Source: Roseomonas sp.
GTDB lineage: Bacteria; Pseudomonadota; Alphaproteobacteria; Acetobacterales; Acetobacteraceae
Direction: 5' to 3'
Length of the DNA stretch: 64,000 nucleotides
Assembly: GCA_020249285.1 (NCBI GenBank)
Contig: JADCFX010000049.1
Location: 1-64,000, forward strand
Shown: positions 1-9,205 of the stretch, piece by piece
Layout of the letters: the number at the start of each line of letters is the position of its first letter
How positions within the stretch are numbered: position 1 is the stretch's first letter
Translations under genes and position numbers: made by a program
The notes under the pieces: model-generated
The model's input: the letters and a program-made list of their open reading frames with translations, nothing else
Told to the model about the DNA's origin: nothing
Database searches by the model: none

Positions 1-678
1 GTCGAGGATCGTGTTGTGTATATGCGCACCACCGCAGGCCCGCAGCGCGTGGATGTGATCTATCGCCGTATTGATGATGATTACCTTGACCCGGCGGTGT
101 TTCGCGCCGATTCACTGCTCGGCGTGCGCGGGCTGATGGAAGCCTATCGCGCTGGCAATGTAGCACTTGCCAATGCGCCGGGCGGCGGCATTGCCGATGA
201 CAAGGCGGTTTATCCTTACGTGCCGGAAATGGTGCGGTTCTATTTGAATGAGGAACCGATCCTGGCCAATGTGCCGACCTATTTATGCGAAAGGCCGGAT
301 GATTGCGCCTATGTGCTGGAACATTTGCATGAATTGGTGGTGAAACTTACCAAAGGTTCAGGCGGCTATGGAATGCTGGTCGGGCCGCATAGCACTGCCG
401 AACAGCGCGCTGAATTCGCCGCCCGCATCCGCGCCAATCCAGCGGATTATATTGCGCAGCCAACACTCGCCCTTTCCACCGTGCCAACCTTCACCGGCAG
501 CGGCACCGCGCCACGCCATGTGGATTTGCGGCCCTTTGTGCTTTCGGGTGCGGAAACACGCATTGTGCCAGGCGGGCTCACGCGCGTTGCCTTGCGGGAA
601 GGCTCGCTTGTCGTGAATTCATCGCAAGGCGGTGGCACCAAGGATACCTGGGTCTTGGCCCCGGATGCGCCATGCTGA
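1..678 (+). CDS. Circularly permuted ATP-grasp type 2 protein, C-terminal part (5' end outside window)
   Basis: The reading frame is open from the first base, so the start lies upstream; 225 residues are visible. The sequence matches the C-terminal half of the circularly permuted ATP-grasp family (DUF404/DUF407). It has the loop [20 protein letters not shown], the segment [18 protein letters not shown], and the end block [13 protein letters not shown] followed by [16 protein letters not shown]. The family is predicted to catalyse ATP-dependent ligation, perhaps of a peptide-like product; the substrate is unknown. It overlaps the alpha-E gene by 7 bases and lies two genes before an Anbu peptidase. 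That neighbourhood is recurrent in proteobacteria, which supports the assignment. Confidence 0.93.
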   Translation, partial: VEDRVVYMRTTAGPQRVDVIYRRIDDDYLDPAVFRADSLLGVRGLMEAYRAGNVALANAPGGGIADDKAVYPYVPEMVRFYLNEEPILANVPTYLCERPDDCAYVLEHLHELVVKLTKGSGGYGMLVGPHSTAEQRAEFAARIRANPADYIAQPTLALSTVPTFTGSGTAPRHVDLRPFVLSGAETRIVPGGLTRVALREGSLVVNSSQGGGTKDTWVLAPDAPC

Positions 679-1613
679 GCCGCACGGCAGATAGCCTCTA
701 TTGGCTCGGGCGCTATATGGAACGCGCTGGCAATACCGCGCGCGCGCTGCAAGTGGCGTTGCGCGAAGCCGGCATGGGCGGCGGGCGGCCAGCACAGGTT
801 CAGACTTGGCGCCCCTTGCTGTTGACCAGCGGCGATATCGGCCTGTTGCAGGGTTTTGGCGCCGCACCCGATGCAGCGCAGATCATCCAGCATTTGGTGA
901 TGGATCGCGCGAATAATTCCTCCATCCAATCCTGCATCGAGGCTTCGCGGCAGAATGCGCGCCAGGTGCGCACGGCGCTCACGGTGGATATGTGGGAAGC
1001 GGTGAATGACACTTGGGGGCAGATGCGGCGCATGGAAAATGCCATGCCGAGTGCGGATGACCTGCCGGGTTTTCTGGATTGGGTGAAGCGCCAGACCATC
1101 CTGTTCAATGGCGCTTATGATGGCACGATGCTGCGCGATGAAGCCTGGCGCTTCGTGCGCCTTGGCACCATGCTGGAACGCGCCGACAATACTGCGCGCG
1201 TGCTGCATGCCCATGCGGCGGCGCTGAGCATTATGGGCGCCGGCACGGCGGAGGACTACCTGAATTGGCAGGTCATTTTGCGGAGCTTCACCGCCTTGCG
1301 CGCCTATCAATGGGTCTATCACGGGCGGATTGAACCGCGGCGGATTGCGGAATTACTCATTCTGCGCGCGGAATTGCCGCGTTCCATGATTGCCTGCCAT
1401 GCACGGATTGAGGGCGTGCTGGATGAAATCTCGACGGCCCATGGCGGGCGGCGCGGGGAATGCCATCGCCGCGCCGGAGAAATCCACGCCAGGCTGCGCT
1501 TTGGCCGGGTTGAGGATATCTTCGCGGCGGGGCTTGAGGGCTTCCTGAATGAGATGATGGCGCGCAATATTGATCTCGGCGGCAAGATCGCCGAGTTTTA
1601 TCTGCATAACTGA
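672..1613 (+). CDS. Alpha-E domain protein (DUF403)
   Basis: 313 residues, the usual length for the all-helical alpha-E family. It begins [19 protein letters not shown], the family's diagnostic N-terminus, and repeats the theme around residue 170 ([16 protein letters not shown]). The ATG lies inside the end of the ATP-grasp gene, so the two are probably translationally coupled. Alpha-E proteins are almost always encoded beside circularly permuted ATP-grasp proteins, and the pair is often joined by a transglutaminase-like protease and Anbu. The biochemical role is unknown. A partner or scaffold for the ATP-grasp enzyme is an inference from co-occurrence. Confidence 0.93.
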   Translation: MLSRTADSLYWLGRYMERAGNTARALQVALREAGMGGGRPAQVQTWRPLLLTSGDIGLLQGFGAAPDAAQIIQHLVMDRANNSSIQSCIEASRQNARQVRTALTVDMWEAVNDTWGQMRRMENAMPSADDLPGFLDWVKRQTILFNGAYDGTMLRDEAWRFVRLGTMLERADNTARVLHAHAAALSIMGAGTAEDYLNWQVILRSFTALRAYQWVYHGRIEPRRIAELLILRAELPRSMIACHARIEGVLDEISTAHGGRRGECHRRAGEIHARLRFGRVEDIFAAGLEGFLNEMMARNIDLGGKIAEFYLHN

Positions 1614-1633
1614 TAGGGCGCGGAGCGCTTGCC

Positions 1634-2371
1634 ATGACCTATTGCGTCGGCCTGTTCCTGAAGGATGGGCTTGTTCTACTTTCCGATACGCGCACCAATG
1701 CGGGGCTGGATCATATTTCCAGCTTTTCCAAGATGCATGTCGTGGAACAGCCGGGGGAACGCATGCTGGCGCTGCTGACCGCCGGCAATCTGGCGATCAC
1801 TCAGGCGGTATGGAATCGCGTGCAGGAGGGTTTCCCGCTGGGCGAGGAAATCCACACATTACGCGATGTGCCCAGCATGTTTCGCGCCGCGCAATTGGTG
1901 GGGGCGGCCGTGCGCGATGTTTTTGAAAATGACGGCCCGGGCATGAAGGCGCAGGGCGTTGCCTTTGACGCTTCCTTCCTGCTCGGCGGGCAGATTGCCG
2001 GCGGGCCAATGCGGCTTTTCCTGATTTACGCCGCCGGGAATTTCATAGAAGCCACCGCCGATACGCCCTTTCTGCAAATCGGCGAGCATAAATACGGCAA
2101 GCCCATTCTGGACCGCGTGGTGAAAAGCGACACATCGCTTGCCGATGGGGTGAAGCTGGTATTGATCAGCATGGATAGTACGCTGCGGTCGAATCTTTCC
2201 GTTGGGCTGCCGATTGATTTGATGGTCTACCGCGAAGGCGAGCAGAAGGTTTCGCTCAGCCGGCGCATCACGGAAGAAGATGCCTATTTCCGGCAGGTCA
2301 GCCAGCGCTGGTCCGATAGCCTGCGCGAAGCCTATCGCGCCCTGCCCTCCCCCGGCTGGATCGCGGATTGA
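1634..2371 (+). CDS. Anbu-type proteasome-like peptidase (COG3484)
   Basis: 245 residues, typical of Anbu, the bacterial ancestral beta-subunit relative of HslV and the proteasome. The start MTYCVGLFLKDGLVLLSDTR places Thr2 as the predicted N-terminal nucleophile after removal of Met. The following SDTRTNAGLDHISSFSKMHV and LLTAGNLAITQAVW blocks are characteristic of the family. Known Anbu proteins assemble into open helical rings. Their substrates are uncertain and peptidase activity is weak or not detected on standard substrates. The gene follows alpha-E by 20 bases in the same direction. The transglutaminase-like gene often found in this operon is not between them here, although it could lie upstream of the window. 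Confidence 0.92.
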   Translation: MTYCVGLFLKDGLVLLSDTRTNAGLDHISSFSKMHVVEQPGERMLALLTAGNLAITQAVWNRVQEGFPLGEEIHTLRDVPSMFRAAQLVGAAVRDVFENDGPGMKAQGVAFDASFLLGGQIAGGPMRLFLIYAAGNFIEATADTPFLQIGEHKYGKPILDRVVKSDTSLADGVKLVLISMDSTLRSNLSVGLPIDLMVYREGEQKVSLSRRITEEDAYFRQVSQRWSDSLREAYRALPSPGWIAD

Positions 2372-2429
2372 CCCTTGCGGCCCGGGCAGGCTTGGGCCAG
2401 ATGAGCCCTGTCTTTCCGGGGGGATTGTG

Positions 2430-3392
2430 ATGATTTCGCGCAGAATAGGTTTGGCATTGGGTGCGGCGCTTTTGGCAGGGCGACCAGCATCGGCGCAGAC
2501 TTGGCCAACGCGGCCAATCCGCATCATTGTGCCCTTTGGCATTGGTGGTTCAGCCGATGTCGCGGCGCGGTTTTTGGCGGAACCCTTGCAGCAGGCCCTA
2601 GGCCAGCCGGTAATTGTGGAAAATCGCCCGGGCGCCGGCGGTACCATCGGCGCGGATCAGGTGGCCAAGGCAGCGCCGGATGGGCACACGCTGCTGCTGA
2701 TGTCCAATACCCATACCGCGAATGAAACGCTGCTGCCCAATCGGCCCTATGTGCTGCTACGCGATTTGGCGCCGGTGGCCTTTGTGAATGTCGCGCATCA
2801 CGTTCTGGTGGTGCATCCATCACTCGGTGTTAATTCGCTTGCGGAATTGATCGCCTATTGCAAGGCCAATCCGGGGAAGCTGGATTATGCATCCTCCGGC
2901 CCCGGCACGCCGTATCATGTGGCGGGAGAGATCTTTCGCGCCATGGCCGGTATTGAGATCACGCATATCCCCTTCCGCGGTTCGAATGAGGCGCGGACAG
3001 CGCTGATCGCGGGCCAGGTGCCGATGATGTTCGATGCCATCCCGACCATGGCGGAACAGGCGCGCGGTGGGCGGGTGCGCGCGCTGGCGACCACCGGCCC
3101 GCGCCGCAGCCCGCTTTTGCCGGATGCACCAACGGTGGCGGAAACTCTGCCCGGCTATGAAGCCAGCATTTGGCTTGGCGTGATGGCGCCCGCGCAAACC
3201 CCTGCGCCCATCATTGAAAGGCTGAATGCGGAAATCAACCGCATCATGTCCCTGCAAGCGACGCGCGATGCGCAGCTGCGCGCCGGCGCTGACGTGAATC
3301 CCATGACGGTAGCAGCCTTTGGCGATTTCCTACGGCAGGATATTACGCATCAGGCGGAAGGTATTCGCATTTCCGGCATGAAGGCGAATTGA
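2430..3392 (+). CDS. Bug/TctC-family tripartite tricarboxylate transporter receptor
   Basis: Predicted periplasmic solute-binding protein of 320 residues. I chose the ATG at 2430 because it gives a classic signal peptide (MISRRIGLALGAALLAGRPASA, cleavage before Q). The longer frame begins inside the previous gene. After the signal come the Bug hallmarks: WPTRPIRIIVPFGIGGSADV, then VVENRPGAGGTIGADQVAKA, then FRGSNEARTALIAGQVPMMFD. Bug proteins bind carboxylated or amide ligands for TctAB-type importers, but many are orphans and none of the TctA/TctB membrane genes is in this window. It is followed by a second binding-protein-fold gene after 7 bases. Confidence 0.92.
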   Translation: MISRRIGLALGAALLAGRPASAQTWPTRPIRIIVPFGIGGSADVAARFLAEPLQQALGQPVIVENRPGAGGTIGADQVAKAAPDGHTLLLMSNTHTANETLLPNRPYVLLRDLAPVAFVNVAHHVLVVHPSLGVNSLAELIAYCKANPGKLDYASSGPGTPYHVAGEIFRAMAGIEITHIPFRGSNEARTALIAGQVPMMFDAIPTMAEQARGGRVRALATTGPRRSPLLPDAPTVAETLPGYEASIWLGVMAPAQTPAPIIERLNAEINRIMSLQATRDAQLRAGADVNPMTVAAFGDFLRQDITHQAEGIRISGMKAN

Positions 3393-3399
3393 ACCGGCC

Positions 3400-4356
3400 A
3401 TGATTTCTCTGACCCTGGCCTGCACCGCGACGGATCGCACACGCCCGCTGATGGATGGGCGCTTCAAGGTACCTGGCGCTGACATCACCTTCCTGCCCGG
3501 TGAGCCCGAGGATGTATTTCGCCGTGCGCTGCGCGACCGCGCCTTTGATATTTCCGAACTATCCATGGGCAGCCATATTGTTACCAGCGCGCGTGGCGAT
3601 GCGCCTTATATCGGCGTGCCGGTGTTTCTTTCCCGCGCGTTTCGGCATTCGGCGATTTATATCCGCACCGATCGCGGTATCAACAGCGCGGCTGATTTGG
3701 CAGGGCGAGAAATTGGGCTGCCGGAATATCAGCAAACCGCCGCCCTTTGGGTGCGCGGCATTTTGCGTGACCATTACGGCGTGGATACGCGCGGGATTTC
3801 CTGGCGCACGGGTGGCGAACGTGTCGCGATTACGCTGCCCGATGGCTTCAAGGTGAAGCCCATGGGGGAAGGCTTGGAAGAAGCGCTGGCAGCCGGGCGG
3901 ATTGACGCGCTGATCGCGCCACGCCCGCCGGCCTGTTTGCAGGATGGGTCAGCCCCCGTGGCGCGGCTTTTCCCAGATTATCGGCGGGAAGAGGAAAGCT
4001 GGTTTCGCGCTTCCGGCTTTTTCCCGATCATGCATTGTCTGGCCGTGCGCAAGGATGTGGCGGAACACCATCCCTGGTTACCGGTGGAATTGTTTCGCGC
4101 CTTCAGCGCGGCAAAGGCGGCTTCGCTTGCGGAAATGTCGCTGGTGAATGTGCTGCGCGTTTCGCTGCCCTGGATAGCGGCAGAGGCGGAAGCGCAAAGC
4201 ACTTTATTCGGCGGCAATCCCTGGCCTTATGGTTTCAAGCGCAACCGAGACGAAATCGCCGCCATGATCCGCTATGCGGTTGAAGATGGGCTGGCGGCGC
4301 GTCAGATGGAACCGGAGGAATTGTTTCATCCTTCCGTTCTCGATCTGATGGAATAA
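3400..4356 (+). CDS. 4,5-dihydroxyphthalate decarboxylase-like / periplasmic-binding-fold protein
   Basis: 318 residues with no signal peptide: it starts MISLTLACTATDRTRPLMDG. It resembles the 4,5-dihydroxyphthalate decarboxylase group (Pht5-like), which shares the two-lobed fold of NMT1/SsuA-type binding proteins. Matching parts are GRFKVPGADITFLPGEPEDVFRRAL, FDISELSMGSHIV and ADLAGREIGLPEYQQTAALWVRGIL. True family members decarboxylate 4,5-dihydroxyphthalate to protocatechuate in phthalate catabolism, but many homologues are of unknown function and the substrate here cannot be read from sequence. The lack of a leader argues for a cytoplasmic enzyme. It sits between two Bug receptors in a same-strand run, suggesting that the three act on one imported compound. 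Confidence 0.78.
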   Translation: MISLTLACTATDRTRPLMDGRFKVPGADITFLPGEPEDVFRRALRDRAFDISELSMGSHIVTSARGDAPYIGVPVFLSRAFRHSAIYIRTDRGINSAADLAGREIGLPEYQQTAALWVRGILRDHYGVDTRGISWRTGGERVAITLPDGFKVKPMGEGLEEALAAGRIDALIAPRPPACLQDGSAPVARLFPDYRREEESWFRASGFFPIMHCLAVRKDVAEHHPWLPVELFRAFSAAKAASLAEMSLVNVLRVSLPWIAAEAEAQSTLFGGNPWPYGFKRNRDEIAAMIRYAVEDGLAARQMEPEELFHPSVLDLME

Positions 4357-4377
4357 GCAGAAAGACCAAGGGAAGAC

Positions 4378-5343
4378 ATGACCATGAAGCTTACGCGTCG
4401 TGCAGCATTGGGTGGCCTGGCTGCTGCCAGCATTCTGCCTGCCCAGGCCCAGGGCAATTCCATTCGCATTGTGGTGCCCTTTGGGCCAGGTGGGTCCACC
4501 GATGCGGTGGCGCGGCTGGTATCGCCAGGGCTGATGCAACGGCTTGGCGTGCCGATTATCGTGGAAAATCGCCCAGGTGCGGCGGGGTCTATCGGGACGG
4601 ATACTGTCGCCAAGGCGCGGCCTGATGGTCAGACTTGGCTTCTGACTTTCGACAGCCACGCGACCATGCCGGCGCTGCTCGCTAATCTGCCCTTCAACCT
4701 GACGCGCGACCTTGACCCGGTGATGCTGATTGGTGGCGCACCTTATGTGATTGCATGTCGTGCGGATAAGCCGTTCCGGTCACTTGCGGATGTGGTGAAT
4801 GCCGCGAAGGCGAAGCCGGATGGCGTTTCCTTCGGGTCAACCGGTAATGGCACGATCGGGCATTTGGCCATGATCCAATTGCAGTCCCGCAGCGGCACGC
4901 GCATGACGCATATTCCCTATCGCAGCGGCGGGCTTGCGGTGAATGACACCATGGCGGGCACGGTGGATATGATGATCGGCTCGGCCGCGCTGGTGGCAGC
5001 GCAAATCGCTGCCGGCACTTTCCGTGCTGTTTCACAATTCGGCCCGGCACGGCTGCCGGCGTTGAGCGATTTGCCGACTGCGGAAGAAAGCGGCTTTCCG
5101 GGTTTGCAGGCAGAAGCCTGGTGGGGTGTTCTTGCGCCTGCGGGCACGCCAGCGGAATTGGTGGCGCGCATGAACAATGCCTTGCGCGAAACGCTTTCAG
5201 AAGAACGCATCCGGACGCAAATGACGCAAACTCAGCAGGCACGGCTGGTGATGTCTGACCCGGCTGGCCTGGCGCGCTTTCTGGATGGCGAAGTAGCGAA
5301 ATGGGGCGCCGTGGTGCGCGAATTCAACGTGCGGCCTGACTGA
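4378..5343 (+). CDS. Bug/TctC-family solute-binding receptor
   Basis: 321 residues. The N-terminus MTMKLTRRAALGGLAAASIL is a twin-arginine-like or Sec leader ending before QAQGNS. Bug family blocks follow: SIRIVVPFGPGGSTDAVARL, VENRPGAAGSIGTDTVAKAR and MTHIPYRSGG. An AAGGGAAG ribosome-binding site lies just upstream of the ATG. It is the last of three co-directional binding-protein-fold genes. Its stop abuts the convergent stop of the VUT transporter with no bases between. The substrate is unknown, and no TctA/TctB partner is present. Confidence 0.92.
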   Translation: MTMKLTRRAALGGLAAASILPAQAQGNSIRIVVPFGPGGSTDAVARLVSPGLMQRLGVPIIVENRPGAAGSIGTDTVAKARPDGQTWLLTFDSHATMPALLANLPFNLTRDLDPVMLIGGAPYVIACRADKPFRSLADVVNAAKAKPDGVSFGSTGNGTIGHLAMIQLQSRSGTRMTHIPYRSGGLAVNDTMAGTVDMMIGSAALVAAQIAAGTFRAVSQFGPARLPALSDLPTAEESGFPGLQAEAWWGVLAPAGTPAELVARMNNALRETLSEERIRTQMTQTQQARLVMSDPAGLARFLDGEVAKWGAVVREFNVRPD

Positions 5344-5901
5344 TCAGGCGGGGAGAATGCCGCGCCGCGCATCATGCCGGCGCAGCCAGTGAATGAAGGG
5401 CAAGGCCAGCAATACCATCCAGGCCTTGCCAATGATCTGCCCTGCCAGGAAATCCAGGCTGCCAAAGGCAAGAAACAGGAAGACCACGCTATCCACCACA
5501 AGGCCGACCGCACCGCTTGCCGCCACCGCCAGCACCAGACCGCGCTTTTGCAGCGGCGTATAGACGGCAAGGTCGGCAGTTTCACTCAACAGAAAAGCCA
5601 CGGCTGAGGCCAACACCAAAGCGGGCGGCGCCAATAGCGCGGAAAGCACTACGCCCAGCGCAATGGCGGCGAAGGCCCAGGCAAGGCCAAGCCGGCGCTG
5701 CACCAAATCCCTCAGAACCAAAGCAAGGCCGATCATCAGCACACCTGATGGCGCCATGATGCCGGGCGCCACCGGGATCAGGCAGGGACCATTCGGCACG
5801 CAGAAGCTGCCCAGATTCCCGATCAGCCAATTCGCTGCAGGAATGCATAGCGCGAAGGCGATCAGAAAGGCGAAGCCTTGAATGCGAGGGGAGAGGTTCA
5901 T
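5344..5901 (-). CDS. VUT-family queuosine precursor transporter (YhhQ-like)
   Basis: Integral membrane protein of about 185 residues with several hydrophobic segments, starting [19 protein letters not shown]. The segment [23 protein letters not shown], with its acidic residue in a membrane helix, and the block [19 protein letters not shown] resemble the VUT/YhhQ family. Those proteins import preQ0/preQ1 or related queuosine precursors. I chose the ATG at 5901 because it overlaps the queC stop in an ATGA arrangement; the longer frame runs into queC. As last gene of a queuosine operon it probably salvages precursor for Tgt. It is somewhat divergent from E. coli YhhQ, so the exact substrate is inferred from context. 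Confidence 0.85.
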   Translation of the reverse strand: MNLSPRIQGFAFLIAFALCIPAANWLIGNLGSFCVPNGPCLIPVAPGIMAPSGVLMIGLALVLRDLVQRRLGLAWAFAAIALGVVLSALLAPPALVLASAVAFLLSETADLAVYTPLQKRGLVLAVAASGAVGLVVDSVVFLFLAFGSLDFLAGQIIGKAWMVLLALPFIHWLRRHDARRGILPA

Positions 5902-6605
5902 GGCATTTCTGCCGCTGCATAGGCCGCCCAGCCCTTGGCGCGCAAGTCGCAGGCCGGGCAGGTGCCACAGCCATAGCCCCAAGCGTGCCGATGCTGCCGA
6001 TCCCCCAAATAACAGCTATGGGTGTGTTCCAGCAGCGCTTCCACCAAGGGTGCTCCACCCAGGCTTTCCGCCAAGCGCCATGTCGCGGCCTTGTCCAGCC
6101 ACATGAGCGGCGTTTCCAACACAAAGCGCCGATCCATGCCAAGGTTCAGCGCCACTTGCAGCGCCTTGATCGTGTCATCTCGGCAATCGGGATAGCCGGA
6201 GTAATCCGTCTCACACATGCCGCCCACGATATGCTTGATGCCGCGGCGATAGGCGATGGCGGCGGCGAAGCTCAGGAAAATGATGTTGCGTCCTGGTACG
6301 AAAGTATTGGGCAGGCCATCAGCGTTGAACGCGATGGTGGCGTCCGATGTCAGTGCGGTATCTGATACTTGGCCCAAGGCATCCAGGCGGATCAGATGGT
6401 CTGTGCCAAGTTTTGCGCCCCATTCAGGGCGGGCCGCAAGCAAGGCAGTGCGAAAGGCGTCGCGGACTTCAAGTTCGATCTTGTGGCGCTGGCCGTAGTC
6501 AAAACCGATGGTTTCCACCTGTGCGAAACGATCCAAGGCCCAGACAAGGCAGGTCGCAGAATCCTGACCACCACTGAAAAGGACGAGCGCTTTTTCTTGC
6601 GTCAT
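5898..6605 (-). CDS. queC: 7-cyano-7-deazaguanine synthase QueC
   Basis: 235 residues. QueC converts 7-carboxy-7-deazaguanine to preQ0 using ATP and ammonia. The N-terminal PP-loop [14 protein letters not shown] binds ATP. The C-terminal zinc site is visible as [22 protein letters not shown], with four cysteines. The [14 protein letters not shown] block is typical of the family. Start and stop both overlap neighbours by 4 bases: queG upstream and the VUT transporter downstream. The supply enzymes QueD and QueE are not in the window, so the pathway must draw on genes elsewhere or on imported precursor. Confidence 0.96.
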   Translation of the reverse strand: MTQEKALVLFSGGQDSATCLVWALDRFAQVETIGFDYGQRHKIELEVRDAFRTALLAARPEWGAKLGTDHLIRLDALGQVSDTALTSDATIAFNADGLPNTFVPGRNIIFLSFAAAIAYRRGIKHIVGGMCETDYSGYPDCRDDTIKALQVALNLGMDRRFVLETPLMWLDKAATWRLAESLGGAPLVEALLEHTHSCYLGDRQHRHAWGYGCGTCPACDLRAKGWAAYAAAEMP

Positions 6606-7639
6606 GCGGTTTGATCCAATTGCGCCACAGCCCAGGAAGCGGCTTCCGCGACCACAGGGTCAGCATCGGCGCAAAGGCTGCGCGCCGTCTCCCTTAGGCT
6701 AGGTGTCGCGGAATTGCCAATGGCAATCAGCACATTGCGGATGAAGCGATTGCGCCCAATGCGCTTGATGGGGCTGCCGGAAAACAGCGCACGAAACGCA
6801 GCATCATCCAGCGCAGCCAGTTCTGCCAGTTTTGGCGCGGTGAGTTCTGCCCGCGGCGCAAAGACAGGTTCCTGATGCGCGGCCGCGAATTTATTCCAGG
6901 GGCAGACCGCAAGGCAATCATCACAACCATAGATGCGATTGCCCATGGGCTTGCGAAATTCCTCAGGGATCGGGCCGTGATGTTCAATCGTGAGGTAGGA
7001 AATACAGCGCCGCGCATCCAAGCGATACGGCGCCGGGAAGGCCTTGGTCGGGCAGATATCAAGGCAGCGCGTGCAGGTTCCGCAATGATCAATCTCTGGC
7101 GCATCGGGGCTGAGATCGAGCGTGGTGTAAATCTCACCCAAAAATAGCCAGGAACCATGCGTGCGGGAGACAAGATTGGTATGCTTGCCCTGCCAGCCCA
7201 AACCTGCCCGCTGCGCGAGCGGCTTTTCCATCACCGGCGCGGTATCCACGAAAACCTTCACACCAGCATTGGCAAATTCCGCCACGATCCAACGCGCCAG
7301 GGCCTTCAGGCGTTTCTTGACCACATCATGGTAATCGCGGTTGCGCGCGTAGACGCTGATGGTGGCGCGGTCCTGCCAATTCAGGCTTTCCAGAGGGTCA
7401 GTTTCGGGCGCGTAGGAAAGGCCAAGGGCAATCACGCTCCGCGCTTCGGGCCATAACGCGCGGGGGTCGGCGCGTTGATCAGCGCGCGCTTCCATCCAGC
7501 CCATACCGCCATGCATGCCGGCGGCGAGGAATTCCTGAAGCCGTTCGCGTATCTCTGGCCCGAGGCGCGCCGGCGCAAAGCCAATGGCATCGAAGCCGAG
7601 GCGCGTGGCCTCAGCCCTGATCGCGTCAGCCGCGCCCAC
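6602..7639 (-). CDS. queG: Epoxyqueuosine reductase QueG
   Basis: Last step of queuosine synthesis: cobalamin-dependent reduction of epoxyqueuosine in tRNA. Two four-iron-four-sulphur sites are visible, [16 protein letters not shown] and [11 protein letters not shown]. The block [18 protein letters not shown] is diagnostic. A HEAT-like tail closes the protein. The ATG of the longest frame lies deep inside queF and would add 35 arginine-rich residues, so I prefer the GTG at 7639, giving 345 residues and a 14-base overlap with queF. No clear Shine-Dalgarno precedes it, so the start is less sure than the rest. Confidence 0.92.
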   Translation of the reverse strand: MGAADAIRAEATRLGFDAIGFAPARLGPEIRERLQEFLAAGMHGGMGWMEARADQRADPRALWPEARSVIALGLSYAPETDPLESLNWQDRATISVYARNRDYHDVVKKRLKALARWIVAEFANAGVKVFVDTAPVMEKPLAQRAGLGWQGKHTNLVSRTHGSWLFLGEIYTTLDLSPDAPEIDHCGTCTRCLDICPTKAFPAPYRLDARRCISYLTIEHHGPIPEEFRKPMGNRIYGCDDCLAVCPWNKFAAAHQEPVFAPRAELTAPKLAELAALDDAAFRALFSGSPIKRIGRNRFIRNVLIAIGNSATPSLRETARSLCADADPVVAEAASWAVAQLDQTA

Positions 7640-8084
7640 GATAGGGCTGCACTTCCTGCGCCGGAATCCACACCGTTTCCGGCGGCGCGCCGCTTTGCCA
7701 GAAGACATCAATGGGAATGCCGCCGCGCGGATACCAATAACCACCGATGCGCAGCCAATGCGGCGACAGTAAGCCCATCAGGCGCTGCGCGATATCCAAG
7801 GTACAGGCTTCATGGAAGGCGCCGTGATTGCGGAAGGACGCAAGGTAGAGCTTGAGCGATTTGCTTTCCACAATCCAGGCATCCGGCACGTAATCAATCA
7901 CCAGATGCGCGAAATCCGGCTGACCCGTGAGCGGACAGAGTGAGGTGAATTCCGGCGCGGTAAAGCGGATGCAATAGCGCAAGCTGGGATGCGGATTGCC
8001 CACGCGTTCCAGCACCGCCTGTTCCGGGCTTTGCGGTTGCTGAGTGGTCTGGCCAAGCTGCGAAAGTTGCGAAAGATCGCTCAT
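7626..8084 (-). CDS. queF: NADPH-dependent 7-cyano-7-deazaguanine reductase QueF
   Basis: 152 residues, the short (type I, unimodular) form of QueF, which reduces preQ0 to preQ1. The catalytic cysteine is in [16 protein letters not shown] (Cys50), with the general-acid aspartate at Asp57. The block [20 protein letters not shown] contains the substrate-binding glutamate and family signature. It overlaps tgt by 4 bases (ATGA) and is followed by queG. The N-terminal 20 residues are glutamine- and serine-rich and poorly conserved, as is common in alphaproteobacterial QueF. Confidence 0.96.
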   Translation of the reverse strand: MSDLSQLSQLGQTTQQPQSPEQAVLERVGNPHPSLRYCIRFTAPEFTSLCPLTGQPDFAHLVIDYVPDAWIVESKSLKLYLASFRNHGAFHEACTLDIAQRLMGLLSPHWLRIGGYWYPRGGIPIDVFWQSGAPPETVWIPAQEVQPYRGRG

Positions 8085-9205
8085 GCTGCATTTTCCTTTT
8101 CGGCCTGCCAGCCGGCTTCGATGCGCGCCGCGGCACCGGCAAGATCACCCGCCAGAATACCGGCGCGCAGTTCCGCCAACAGATCCTGGTAGTATTGAAT
8201 ATTGTGCCACGTCAGCAGCATGGGCCCCAGCATTTCATTGGCTTTGAACAGATGATGCAGATAGGCACGCGAATGACCCCTACAAGCGGGGCAGGTGCAG
8301 GTAGGGTCAAGCGGGCGGTTATCCTCGGCATGGCGGGCATTGCGGATATTGATCACACCGCCCCGTGTATAGGCACGCCCGGTGCGGCCAGAACGGGTTG
8401 GCATGACGCAATCGAACATATCAATGCCGCGCCGCACCGCGCCGATCAGATCGGAAGGCGTGCCAACACCCATCAAATAGCGCGGCTTATCGCTGGGCAG
8501 CAGCGGCGTGGTGCATTCCAGCGTGGTGAACATGGCGTCTTGCCCCTCACCCACCGCAAGCCCACCCACCGCATAGCCTTCGAAACCAATATCGGTAAGT
8601 GCCGCAACACTTTCGGCGCGGAGATCAGGGAAAACGCTGCCCTGCACAATGCCAAACAAGCCATGGCCGGCGCGCGGCACGAAGGCTTCTCGGCTGCGCG
8701 CCGCCCAGCGCATGGAAAGGCGCATGGATGTGGCGGCCTGTTCATGCGTCGCGGGAAAGGGCGTGCATTCATCAAAACACATTGTGACATCAGCGCCGAG
8801 CAGATGCTGGATTTCCACGCTGCGTTCCGGCGTCAGGCGATGGCGTGAACCATCCACATGGCTTTGGAAGGTGACGCCATCCGCGTCCATCTTGCGCAGA
8901 CCAGAAAGCGACATGACTTGAAAGCCGCCGGAATCCGTCAGGATGGGCCCTTGCCAATCCATGAAGCGATGCAGGCCACCAAGCCGCGCAATACGCTCTG
9001 CCCCCGGCCGCAGCATGAGGTGATAGGTATTGCCAAGCACCATGCGCGCACCGGTGGCGCGCACCGCATCCGCCGTCATGGCCTTCACCGTGCCGGCGGT
9101 GCCCACCGGCATGAAGACCGGCGTTGGCACTTCACCATGGGCCGTGTGCAATACGCCTGCACGCGCCGCGCCATCTTGTGCTTGGTGCTGCCAGGAAAGC
9201 GTCAT
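8081..9205 (-). CDS. tgt: tRNA-guanine transglycosylase
   Basis: 374 residues, normal for bacterial Tgt. It swaps guanine 34 for preQ1 in tRNAs with GUN anticodons. The general-base aspartate is in [13 protein letters not shown] (Asp91). The nucleophilic aspartate lies in [20 protein letters not shown], and the zinc site is [18 protein letters not shown]. The start overlaps the queA stop by 4 bases and its own stop overlaps queF by 4, so the whole block is likely one transcript with coupled translation. Confidence 0.97.
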   Translation of the reverse strand: MTLSWQHQAQDGAARAGVLHTAHGEVPTPVFMPVGTAGTVKAMTADAVRATGARMVLGNTYHLMLRPGAERIARLGGLHRFMDWQGPILTDSGGFQVMSLSGLRKMDADGVTFQSHVDGSRHRLTPERSVEIQHLLGADVTMCFDECTPFPATHEQAATSMRLSMRWAARSREAFVPRAGHGLFGIVQGSVFPDLRAESVAALTDIGFEGYAVGGLAVGEGQDAMFTTLECTTPLLPSDKPRYLMGVGTPSDLIGAVRRGIDMFDCVMPTRSGRTGRAYTRGGVINIRNARHAEDNRPLDPTCTCPACRGHSRAYLHHLFKANEMLGPMLLTWHNIQYYQDLLAELRAGILAGDLAGAAARIEAGWQAEKENAA

